Shown piece after piece: positions 12,201 through 20,418 of a stretch of 64,000 bases of DNA. The notes under the pieces are model-generated. The model worked only from the letters and a program-made list of their open reading frames with translations, searched no databases and was not told the origin of the DNA. Origin of the DNA: Tritrichomonas musculus (taxonomy: Eukaryota; Parabasalia; Tritrichomonadida; Tritrichomonadidae); assembly GCA_039105265.1 (NCBI GenBank), contig JAPFFF010000004.1, positions 3,596,001 to 3,660,000 on the forward strand, given 5' to 3'. Every line of letters begins with the position of its first letter. The first letter of the stretch is position 1. Made by a program: the position numbers and the translations under genes.

Positions 12201-14060
12201 ATTCTTGAAATGAAGGAGGAGGTCTCAATATTGTTTACGGACGATCAACTCTTCACAATTTTGAGAGGAACTATCAATTCAAAACATTCCAGTCAAATAT
12301 TTTATCATCTATTCAAATTTTTTCACAACAAAGAAAAATTCATTGATTTTTGGTCAGACACCATTGAAAATAAATTGAAAGGGATGCAAATTGACTCGGA
12401 CGATAGAGAAAATAAAGCATTGAATTATTTCAATTCATTGAAAGAAGCATTCAATTCAATCGGGCATTCAAAATTCAATCGTTTTCGATCATTGTCAAAA
12501 CTGGTTGAAAGACGACCGTTTACGAGGTATTCAATTCCTTACTCGTTCTCAAAATTGGGTGAAGAGGCATTCAAAAACGAAATGGTAAGAATATGCAGCA
12601 GGACAGACAATGTCGACATCATGATTGACATTTCGAAATCATTCGAAATTGACCTTGAATCTTTCTTTCTTTGGCGATCTCGAATTCAATTGATTTTCGG
12701 AGATTTTGAAGGGGCAATTGAAACGATAGAAAAAAACGAATTGAAAATTAACAAGTATTCGAATCCAACATTTTATGATTCTACTTTTGATTTCCTTCTT
12801 CCTCTGAGTAAGTGTCCGATTGTCAACTACGACAACGACGAGAAAAGTGAAATGAAATCATTCAATATTTTTGAGAACATTTCAAAAATCATTGAAAAAA
12901 ACAAGAAAAAAAGTTCAATTCCACCGACACAAGAAGCGATGAAGACAATGGACTACCTCATATCGAGACATTGTGACAAGCCCCAATCAATGTCACTTTT
13001 TGTGTCATTTTGTCAATTTGAGGAGGCATTCAATATTTTGAGAGCAATTGAAAGCAAAGAAGAACAGAAAAAGTTCTTCATAAACAACATTTATTTCCCC
13101 GTCATTTTCAGCAACCTTGAATCACAATTTAACGACTTTATGTCACTTTTTGATTCAAACCTCACAAAAACTGGATTTTTGTGGGATGCGGCCATCCACT
13201 TTTTCAATAGTAAACAAATGGAGTATGGCTTAATGAAAGTTTATCAAGTTGAAAACAAACTTGAAAACGCAGCGATTGTCGGTTTTGACATCCTTAAAAA
13301 GTGCAATTCATTTTACCTTGAAATTTCACTGCTCGGCAGCATCATCTATGATTTGAAATCATCAATAAACTTCAGAAAAAGTTTTTATTCAAAAAGTGGA
13401 GAAGAAGAAGAAACATGTGAAAAAAACAGTCACTTTTTTAAACAACCGAAAAAGGAGAGAATTTCAGCATCATCGTCAAAAACGGTTATGACGGTTATTA
13501 TCAATGAAAGCAAGACATATGAAGACATTTTGAAATACTTCAAAATGGCCGAACTTCAATTGACGGTTTGTCAATTTTTCATTGAACAGAATGCCACTTT
13601 TTCAAACGATTATGACATCACATCATCTGAAGAAAAAGCGGTTTACGTTTCCGCCCAGCTCATTCTGAACCACGAGTACGAGCTGATGAAGCAAGTCAAG
13701 GAAGTGCGAAAGCTGTCCTTAATGAACATCCTTTTCAAAGCCTGCGACCTCCTGAACAAAGAATCCTTCGACCGAATAAAAGAGTTCATGTCTTCGTTGT
13801 CCAAGGAGCAGGCGTATTTGATGCTGCAAGCTTTTTCAATGAGTAATGATCGTCAAAATATTCTGTTGCTGATTTGTGAGTGCTTCGAGAGAAGTGAGCA
13901 GTGCTTCCTCTTCCTCGAGTACAATTTCATAGCGGAGTCTTTCGCGTTGGCACTCGAATTCAATAATAAAGATATAATATCGCTAATCGGTTATAAGGCA
14001 GCGATATTGGGAGATGTAGGAGTTGTCAACCAATGTAATAAGATATTAAATATTAGATAA
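9294..14060 (+). CDS. Large helical-repeat protein, possibly spastizin (ZFYVE26)-like
   Basis: An intact frame encodes 1588 residues from the first ATG (MINNPFFSFL); the frame is open four codons further upstream but without an ATG. The protein is alpha-helical throughout, with no membrane segments. The last ~170 residues have a pattern like the C-terminus of spastizin/ZFYVE26: a 'LQLTVCQFFIEQN' helix, a block of short helices, then 'RQNILLLICECF' and 'ESFALALEFNNKDI'. Spastizin works with spatacsin and AP-5 in endolysosomal sorting. There is no FYVE zinc finger, so the match rests on the tail alone. The stop codon overlaps a 'taaaa' that could serve as the parabasalid-type poly(A) signal. 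Base composition varies inside the gene: 10.1-11 kb and 13.65-13.95 kb are clearly richer in G+C. Confidence 0.7.
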   Translation: MINNPFFSFLNENLKKVYLQESIYNIVTQNQTLAFLFLQFCDLHKLTNYINVINKEIPANNETLDIRWSIQLISNFLKLIPNNDMSYELALHDFFKLNDQTMADIKKYIDSKGEINNRTAHNLSFFIQLFRDEYPGLFYTILPYLRNLLDKIGNDRLYKEVGSNFITFYIDPPIEFLQKVTEIDEQELPTFFQFHNNFMHPELTFSIQKKFSNLYFYPYKIKGIKHSKYFTLSNSSLCKKQHFIDTIFQIANNSFINHKNTELIQKAAKPIFDILPYIIIANQSFIYSDYNQYSTLLSNKQLFDNNSIASNLIVRFQNDFRLLNFLSSQTGDEFCSGDLLINSFPYFLENVLQNTDSILKFSTIRFFSISDKSADNDFDFVRSYGAFHLIFSLFQSQNQLLSNFQLNSIVNQISKLLCGITNAGVQSMVIVDLFSCVFLQDDKGQFICHPFIAQLIIQLLAKFNITPYINGANALFEKRRASRTDASLSAWMNSRISRIYKNIENKNWPLAEKLTLYLPYYRKLYKQAMQADHYLANENDELSSAIKIPVKVNVLLSKQTDMEKLRDVQKKSCIPELAKVIIEKRLKTKCDEASLCSSFIDKNKWQPVFEFALIFDNNFEDSLKNVKKYHDDHIITGISKNLDTFLQYLYNYYRCAVLIDSTTFDSIEDLFTFNFCNAIEGAIIQGKIEWATELTKYVQKDLFSFVFENISFFYINSNFINNICEKFPLEAAALSITSHVEAKMAPKIQKITDFYFNCEMKEEDKEKEMLFESLFVKNDVDFDDVIFSVDHEELFQYMLNKFDNETIASSYYKIFDYVSYVSSFKDELRLKQIETLHKIHQISIKKKPSEIVIDVKKKNDNYFDLLVDYLIYCIPDTDLTIPLCTLFSLSLTNDDEIDEILKKFPNRFHVLLSRFFHVEGILPHLVKYSPKSKLQFLRSISMLPEKVFIDSNIFDSDTIADSYIRYDSQILEMKEEVSILFTDDQLFTILRGTINSKHSSQIFYHLFKFFHNKEKFIDFWSDTIENKLKGMQIDSDDRENKALNYFNSLKEAFNSIGHSKFNRFRSLSKLVERRPFTRYSIPYSFSKLGEEAFKNEMVRICSRTDNVDIMIDISKSFEIDLESFFLWRSRIQLIFGDFEGAIETIEKNELKINKYSNPTFYDSTFDFLLPLSKCPIVNYDNDEKSEMKSFNIFENISKIIEKNKKKSSIPPTQEAMKTMDYLISRHCDKPQSMSLFVSFCQFEEAFNILRAIESKEEQKKFFINNIYFPVIFSNLESQFNDFMSLFDSNLTKTGFLWDAAIHFFNSKQMEYGLMKVYQVENKLENAAIVGFDILKKCNSFYLEISLLGSIIYDLKSSINFRKSFYSKSGEEEETCEKNSHFFKQPKKERISASSSKTVMTVIINESKTYEDILKYFKMAELQLTVCQFFIEQNATFSNDYDITSSEEKAVYVSAQLILNHEYELMKQVKEVRKLSLMNILFKACDLLNKESFDRIKEFMSSLSKEQAYLMLQAFSMSNDRQNILLLICECFERSEQCFLFLEYNFIAESFALALEFNNKDIISLIGYKAAILGDVGVVNQCNKILNIR

Positions 14061-14680
14061 AATTATCGTAACTATCAATTTCTTTTATTTGCTTTTTTTG
14101 TGATTTTTTAAATAATATTTTTGATGGTCTATAAAATGGAATTTGTTTCTGTTTAAATTTCCAAAATATGAAGTTACGTTGGATAAATATTCAATTATAG
14201 CAGTTTTCTTTAAATCAATTCATAATTTTTTTTGAATTTGAATTTGAATTTGGATTCTTGAGTTCTAGATTATTTTCTTAAAAATAATTATTTATTTATT
14301 GTTATTTGAATCTAAAAAAAGTTATGAATAATTAAAACCAAATTGTTGTTCTTATTTCTTCAAATTGTTGTAATATTCTTTTAAATAATATGATAAGTAA
14401 ATGTTCTACTCAAGAAATTATAGAAGAAAAATATGTATATAAATCAGAATTATTTTATGTCAATAAAGTTAATAGTTATAAAGATCTTTGAAAAGCATCG
14501 ATGAAAAAAATGGATGAAAAGACATCAATCAAATGATTTAATCTATGATTGATCATTTCAAAACAATAATTTTTATGAAAGATTGGAATGATATTTAAAA
14601 CTCATCAAGTAATTTTTTATTTATTTATTTCTTTATAAAACAAAAATTTTCAAATATATAAAAAAAACGGTTATATATTG
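14061..14680. other. Convergent intergenic spacer
   Basis: AT-rich spacer between two convergent genes. It includes a short 'gaatttgaatttgaatttgga' type direct repeat near 14236-14252. No gene or RNA was recognised. Confidence 0.35.
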
Positions 14681-17600
14681 TTAAGAGCCGTTTTTCTTCT
14701 TTTTAACGATATCCTGAGGATTTTCCTTCATCATCATCAAGACATGTTTCTGTATCATTGTGTTTCCATTATTATTGCTATTTGGAATGCGATTTGGGCT
14801 TCCCTTGTGAATCTGTGTCTGAGAGATCATGTTCATATTCTGGTTTTTAGAGCTTGAAATCAAATTATTTCCGTATACTGAATGAATTATATCTTTACGG
14901 CTCATATTAGTGTAGTCAATTCCTCTATTTAAGTTCAAATTTGGATTTCTTATATTATTATTTCTCACATTCATTAAATTAGCTGCCATTTTAGGACTGT
15001 TGTTATTATTATTGGCAGGGTTGTTGTTATTGTTGTTGTTTGCGATTGTTTGGCCATTTCGATTAGATTGATTATTTTGTTGATTCTTGCCAGCGAGAGC
15101 TTTCAAGAACATGTAAAATTTGTTTTCGTTAATGAGGAAAGATGGCAATTTGGAATCTTCTTTCAAGTCGCTTTTGTTGAATTTTTCTAAGTATTTCTTA
15201 TCGTTCTCGTTAAAATGCTCATGAAACGAGTAGCTTGGAGAAAGAAGAATGCCAACCAAGTTGTCCATTCCTTTTTCAACTAGAAGTTTTAACAAAGACA
15301 CGCAATGTTCCATTGTAAACCATCCTTGGCCAGAAGGCATTATTTTGGATTTATCTGGATTTTTCATTGCAATATTTTTCAATGCTGAATGAATCAGTCT
15401 TATTAATAAGATACGCTTAATTGTGGCCAAAACTTCTGGAAGCTCAATTACAATTGTGTCATCTTCAGTGAACCTTTCGGGAGCATTTTCAGCGATCATT
15501 GTTAATTCACTTGGTATAATTAAAGGATCATGATTTGTTGGATGTCTTGTTGATAACATTTTCCAACAGCATTTGGCAAAACGTTCAATATCTGTATCTT
15601 TTTTACTCATAATTGTCGTTTTGCTCTTCATAACTTTTAATGGAAGAGTCAATATTGTTTCGCCATAATTACGAAAACTACTAAAAAGTGTCAATACTTC
15701 TCCTTTGGTCCAAAAAGGAATAATAAAGGTATCAACCTCAGCTTCATTTCGTAATAATAATTGAGATTTCATTAAGGTGAATATTTGAGCTGTCCGATCA
15801 GATTGTTCCTCTTCATTTTGGTCGAGCTTCATTGGGGTTCCATCTACCAAATATGAAAACAATTCTTCATCGGCTTCTCGGCTTCGTTTGTTGTCAATTG
15901 GAAGCTGATCAAAAGGAAAGACTTCATTTTCTTGCTGCCACTCACTGACTAGTAAATGATGCTCAAGATGGGCTAGAAATGAAAGAGCTGTTTTATGGAT
16001 ATGATTAGAAATCAACTTGCAAACATTTGTCGATTCACCAGCAAAAATAGATCGTTTAGAAAAAATGGAATACCATTCAGCTCGATCATTATTCATTACA
16101 AATGATAATTCAAACTTTGGAACATCATTTTGTAACTGTTTAAGAAGTAATGGAAATGATGATATTCGGGTCCAATTAATTGCTCGAAAATGAAGAATGG
16201 TTGCAGCTTGGCAAAATCGTTCAACTTGCTCAATGGGACAAATTTCTTTAACTGATTGATGAATCTCTTCCCATTTTCCATATCCGTGAATTTCTAGGAA
16301 TTTAATCAGACGTTTGGCACTTTTTGGATCAAGTTGAACACGTGGAACATTGTCCGTCATTCGACTTTTCTTCTTGTCATAGCTCGCTGAGACACTTGGA
16401 TCAACTGTGAACTTTTTCAGAAAATCTTCATCTGATAGACCACCAAATGACAGATCTAGCTCTGGAAAATGGCGTGATTGCTGAGCAATGAGTTGGATAT
16501 CATTAACAACAGTTGCTGATTTTTCTAAAACTTCTTCAAAAGTCAGGCTGGAATCAGCATCTGTTGTTAATTGTGGTGGCGGTTCAACTTCTGTTGTATT
16601 GGCAACTTCTTCGTTGATTTCTTTGGTTTCTTTGATCATGTCTTTCGGAATGACTCCTTCAAGCTCAATCAAATCACGATGAGAAGAATTGCCCATTAAG
16701 TTGCCATTAAAGTTGCGATTAGCGAGAGAACTTAAGTCTGGATTCTTTTTTAACTCTGCTTTTTTTGCTAACGCTGGATCTGTTGTCTTTCCTTCTCCTA
16801 AAAGCATGTCCCAAAGTTTTAGTTTTCTTTGAGCTCGTGCAAACATCTCATGCTCATAGGTTCCATAAGTCAACAAACGGATAACATCAACTTTTTGTGT
16901 CTGGCCAATTCGATGGCAACGACCTTGAGCTTGAAGATCATTTTGTGGATTCCAATCTGGATCAAATATGATAGTGATTGAGGCTTTGGTAAGATTAAGT
17001 CCCTCTGATCCAGATCGTGTAGATATGAGAAAGATAAAGACATCTTTTTTCTTATCTGTAAATCGTGATATTGCCTCTTTTTTCTCGGTTTCTGTTAATG
17101 ATCCAATAAGCATTTCATGACTGTACTTTTTTAGTGTGCAATATTCTGATAATAAGTTTAAAATTTTGAGTCGTTGCGAAAATATCAAAACTGATCGGCC
17201 TTGCTTCTTGAAAATAGGAAGAATCTTGTTCAAAAAGATAAATTTGGCTGAAAAATTGACTAATAATTGCAGTTTGGTTAATTTGCGGTGACTTTGATAA
17301 TATTCACGAGTACCATCAATAAGAAAAGGATGATTGCATATTCTATGAAGTAGATTTGGTTCGTTGTGAGTATCGATTGATCCATCTTTAACTCTCCATA
17401 ATTCATGCATTTTGGTTAATCTAGTTAGCTCTTTTTGCTCTTTGGTTAATTGAAGGAAAACTACACGCTCATCTTTAGGTATAATGGATTTTTCAACATC
17501 TATCAATGATCTTCTCATTAAGTGTGGAGTAATTAAGCTTCTAAGTTCATTCAAGACATCATCATCTAGACTTTCGACATCATCTTCTGGAAACATTTGA

Positions 17601-18916
17601 TTGTCAACAAAGAAATCTGGGCTAACAAAGTTGAGAAGAGTCCATAGTTCCAAAAGAGTAGATTGAATAGGCGTTCCAGTTAAAATGATTCGATGCATTG
17701 AAGGGATACTTTGAAGTGCATTATGTTTCTTTCCCTCAACGTTTTTAACTCGGTGTCCTTCATCAAGAAAGATAATTTGCCAATCAATCTTCTTGAAATA
17801 TTCAACATCCTTTAAAAAGATTTCATAGGTAACAAGAAGAATATTAAAACCATATTTTCCTTCAACTTTATTACCTTTATCGTCAAAATATGGTATCTGA
17901 TAGTCTCTAATCATTTCACGGTTTTCTTTAGGGCCGCTATATGAAATATATTTCAAATCACTCCATCGTTCTATTTCTGAGCACCATTGTGTAAATGTGT
18001 TGGTTCGTACGGCTACTAGATATGGGCCATGAAAAGAACTTGCTCGATTTAAACGCATTAAAAAGACAAGACACTGAATAGTTTTCCCAAGACCCATTTC
18101 ATCAGCTAAAATGCATCCATGATTAGCACAAAAACATTGGAGCATCCAATTAACGCCATCAACCTGATAATCTTTTGGTGAAAAACCATCCACTGATTTG
18201 AATTCTGTTTTAGATTCATATGAGATATCAAGATTCTTAGGTCTCTTTGGGTGTGTATTAGTTACACAAACGCGAGTTTCCATGTATTTTTGGATTAATT
18301 TTCGAGGTGCGTCAGCAGTATTTGGTTCCCAAACGTATGGATTACCTGTTTCAAGATTAAATTGGTATAAAAATTCCAGTGAATCAGAATTAATATCGTT
18401 GTTCATTGGTCGGTGCGAGATAATATGCATTGAAGATAAATAAGATGAATCAAATACTGAATCTTGTTCTTTTGTATCGTAACATTTTATTTTCATTTCT
18501 GTTTCGTTGAATTTTTGTAAAATTCGCTTGAAATTGGAGCTTTGGTTAAGTAATTGATCAGATTGAAACCAATGAGCGAATGGATCAGTTGCTTCTTGAA
18601 AATCAACTAAGTATTCAAGAGATCCATTAGTTTTTCTAGATATATAAATGTGATCTATCCTTCCATTTCCAAGGATGGGATCGAGTTCATCTTCAGAGCC
18701 TTTATCTGAGTCTTCATCAAGCTCATTATAACTGATAGAATGGCCTATATTGCGATTTGAGTGTCGTAAAGTCATTGGGGTAGAAGACGCTTTAACAGCA
18801 CTTTTAAAAATACCGAATTCACCGTCTTCGTCGTCATCAGGGATGTATGCATCACTTCCTGATGATTTTTCATCAAAAGAATTGTTTTGTTCTGACGAAG
18901 AGTGAGTAGAACGCAT
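14681..18916 (-). CDS. CHD1-type chromatin-remodelling ATPase
   Basis: Intact frame of 1411 residues. After an acidic, Ser-rich N-terminus come chromodomain-like segments at about residues 82-135 and 165-215. The SNF2 ATPase follows, with 'FSPKDYQVDGVNWML', Walker A 'DEMGLGKT' (272-279), a DEGH motif II near 385, and the helicase C-lobe with 'GSEGLNL' and 'QAQGRCHRIGQTQKV' near 667. A SANT-like segment is at about 865-905. The last ~150 residues are Asn-rich low complexity. This order is that of CHD1-class remodellers, which space nucleosomes on transcribed chromatin in the nucleus. DEGH replaces the more usual DEAH. The start ATG has an 'aaactttt' motif 15-25 bases upstream. A more general CHD or ISWI-related assignment cannot be fully excluded. 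Confidence 0.9.
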   Translation of the reverse strand: MRSTHSSSEQNNSFDEKSSGSDAYIPDDDEDGEFGIFKSAVKASSTPMTLRHSNRNIGHSISYNELDEDSDKGSEDELDPILGNGRIDHIYISRKTNGSLEYLVDFQEATDPFAHWFQSDQLLNQSSNFKRILQKFNETEMKIKCYDTKEQDSVFDSSYLSSMHIISHRPMNNDINSDSLEFLYQFNLETGNPYVWEPNTADAPRKLIQKYMETRVCVTNTHPKRPKNLDISYESKTEFKSVDGFSPKDYQVDGVNWMLQCFCANHGCILADEMGLGKTIQCLVFLMRLNRASSFHGPYLVAVRTNTFTQWCSEIERWSDLKYISYSGPKENREMIRDYQIPYFDDKGNKVEGKYGFNILLVTYEIFLKDVEYFKKIDWQIIFLDEGHRVKNVEGKKHNALQSIPSMHRIILTGTPIQSTLLELWTLLNFVSPDFFVDNQMFPEDDVESLDDDVLNELRSLITPHLMRRSLIDVEKSIIPKDERVVFLQLTKEQKELTRLTKMHELWRVKDGSIDTHNEPNLLHRICNHPFLIDGTREYYQSHRKLTKLQLLVNFSAKFIFLNKILPIFKKQGRSVLIFSQRLKILNLLSEYCTLKKYSHEMLIGSLTETEKKEAISRFTDKKKDVFIFLISTRSGSEGLNLTKASITIIFDPDWNPQNDLQAQGRCHRIGQTQKVDVIRLLTYGTYEHEMFARAQRKLKLWDMLLGEGKTTDPALAKKAELKKNPDLSSLANRNFNGNLMGNSSHRDLIELEGVIPKDMIKETKEINEEVANTTEVEPPPQLTTDADSSLTFEEVLEKSATVVNDIQLIAQQSRHFPELDLSFGGLSDEDFLKKFTVDPSVSASYDKKKSRMTDNVPRVQLDPKSAKRLIKFLEIHGYGKWEEIHQSVKEICPIEQVERFCQAATILHFRAINWTRISSFPLLLKQLQNDVPKFELSFVMNNDRAEWYSIFSKRSIFAGESTNVCKLISNHIHKTALSFLAHLEHHLLVSEWQQENEVFPFDQLPIDNKRSREADEELFSYLVDGTPMKLDQNEEEQSDRTAQIFTLMKSQLLLRNEAEVDTFIIPFWTKGEVLTLFSSFRNYGETILTLPLKVMKSKTTIMSKKDTDIERFAKCCWKMLSTRHPTNHDPLIIPSELTMIAENAPERFTEDDTIVIELPEVLATIKRILLIRLIHSALKNIAMKNPDKSKIMPSGQGWFTMEHCVSLLKLLVEKGMDNLVGILLSPSYSFHEHFNENDKKYLEKFNKSDLKEDSKLPSFLINENKFYMFLKALAGKNQQNNQSNRNGQTIANNNNNNNPANNNNNSPKMAANLMNVRNNNIRNPNLNLNRGIDYTNMSRKDIIHSVYGNNLISSSKNQNMNMISQTQIHKGSPNRIPNSNNNGNTMIQKHVLMMMKENPQDIVKKKKNGS

Positions 18917-20418
18917 GAGATTTATATGATTTAAAAAGTTTATATCAAGACTTTTTCAAATTTTCTTTTGAAATATATTTATGAAAAAGTTTAAAAATTT
19001 TCAATTTTTGTCAAAAAATATTGGTCAGCTATAGAGTTTAATTCACTTTTAAAATTTTCTCATATAATCATCATAGATTTAAAAGAATATTTTTATGATG
19101 GCTATTTACTCGTTTATTTGTATTTAAAAGATAAAAGATGAAGCTTGGGCAATTTATCAATCAAATATAATGAGTTTTCAAGTAAAAAATCAAATGCTAA
19201 TGAAACATCAGCATTAATAAAACATTTCTAATGCAATCATGTTCATATGATGGTTTCTTATTTTATTTTATTAAGATATTTTTATTTTTGTTTGGAAAAT
19301 TGAATTATCTGAAATTTTGGTTTGATATCTTTGGAATTACATGTTTTTTAAGTATAAATATGGTTACAAAATGTTATTATTAAATATTTAAATAATTTGA
19401 TATATAATTCTTAATTAGTTAATGAAACCAAAGTCTAGATAGATGAAATATTCATTTCAATATTCAACATAATTATTCAATTTTTTATATAGTATTGAAT
19501 GTTTGATTATATGTTTATCAAAAAGTGGGAAATATTTTTAACATCCTTTGGAATTTTGTGAGATGTTTCGGGCCTTTTCAATATTTCAGAACCACCTGTC
19601 AAAATTTGATAATATTTTTTTTCAATGGACGGTTAGAATCACATAATAGGTATAAAATGCCAGTCCTATTCAGATTAAAAAGGAAATCTTCAAAACGCAT
19701 TTGATATTGAATGGAATGCTTATATTTAAGTGTTCGTATTCAATTGAAAAAAGTAAACATTTGATAAGTTTCTTATGATGCTGCTTACTTTTTTTAATGA
19801 TAAATGCCTTTTTATATTAATTAATTTGGATCTACAATATTTTTATTAATTTAAGAGTAAAGTTGATTTTAATTAATTTTGAATAGTTTATTTGTTGAAA
19901 AAGTTTAAAAACCAACTTGTCCTTAAATATTTGTCATTCAAAGAAAAACAGTTTTTATCGATGAATTCACAATGCTCCAATGGGAAAAATATGAAATATT
20001 CTACTTAAGAGAATCTAATATAAAAAATAAATCATGCTGTTGAGAATAGAAGTCTACCAAAACAAAGATAATATAATTTAAAATGACGCTGATTCTTTTA
20101 TTGATTCAAAAATGTATATTCAGGTATTTGTTTTTAACAATATTTTGAAAATTCATTCTGATTAAAAAAAATCATTTTTGAATCCAATTGTAATTGAAAC
20201 CTTATTTAAAATAATATTGAAAATTTATATATTTATTTGATATTTTATTTAAATAACAAAAAAATATTGCTGGTTTATTTATATTTATTCGTATCTTTAC
20301 ATTCTTTTTATTATATAATCTATCTCAAAAACTTGACAAAAGAATCTCAATTTTTAATATGCTAAATGATCTTATTTCCAACTTTTTCTGAAAAAAGATT
20401 TGATTAGCATTTATTGTA
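18917..20418. other. 1.5-kb divergent intergenic region
   Basis: Lies between divergent genes for the remodeller and the kinase, so it must hold both promoters. An 'aaaaagttt' motif is at 18933-18942 and 'aactttttctgaaaaaag' at 20380-20397, each close to a start codon. The middle is AT-rich with no gene, RNA or transposon relic that I can support. 'gaaaaagtttaaaa' occurs twice more inside it (near 18981 and 19899). Confidence 0.4.
20380..20397 (+). promoter_or_regulatory. Candidate core promoter motif (AACTTTTT/GAAAAAAG)
   Basis: An 'aactttttctgaaaaaag' near-palindrome ends 21 bases before the kinase start codon. Comparable AAAGTTT or AAACTTT words precede other host genes here (18933, 42789, 47171, 50181). 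This is inference from recurrence and position only. Confidence 0.3.
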
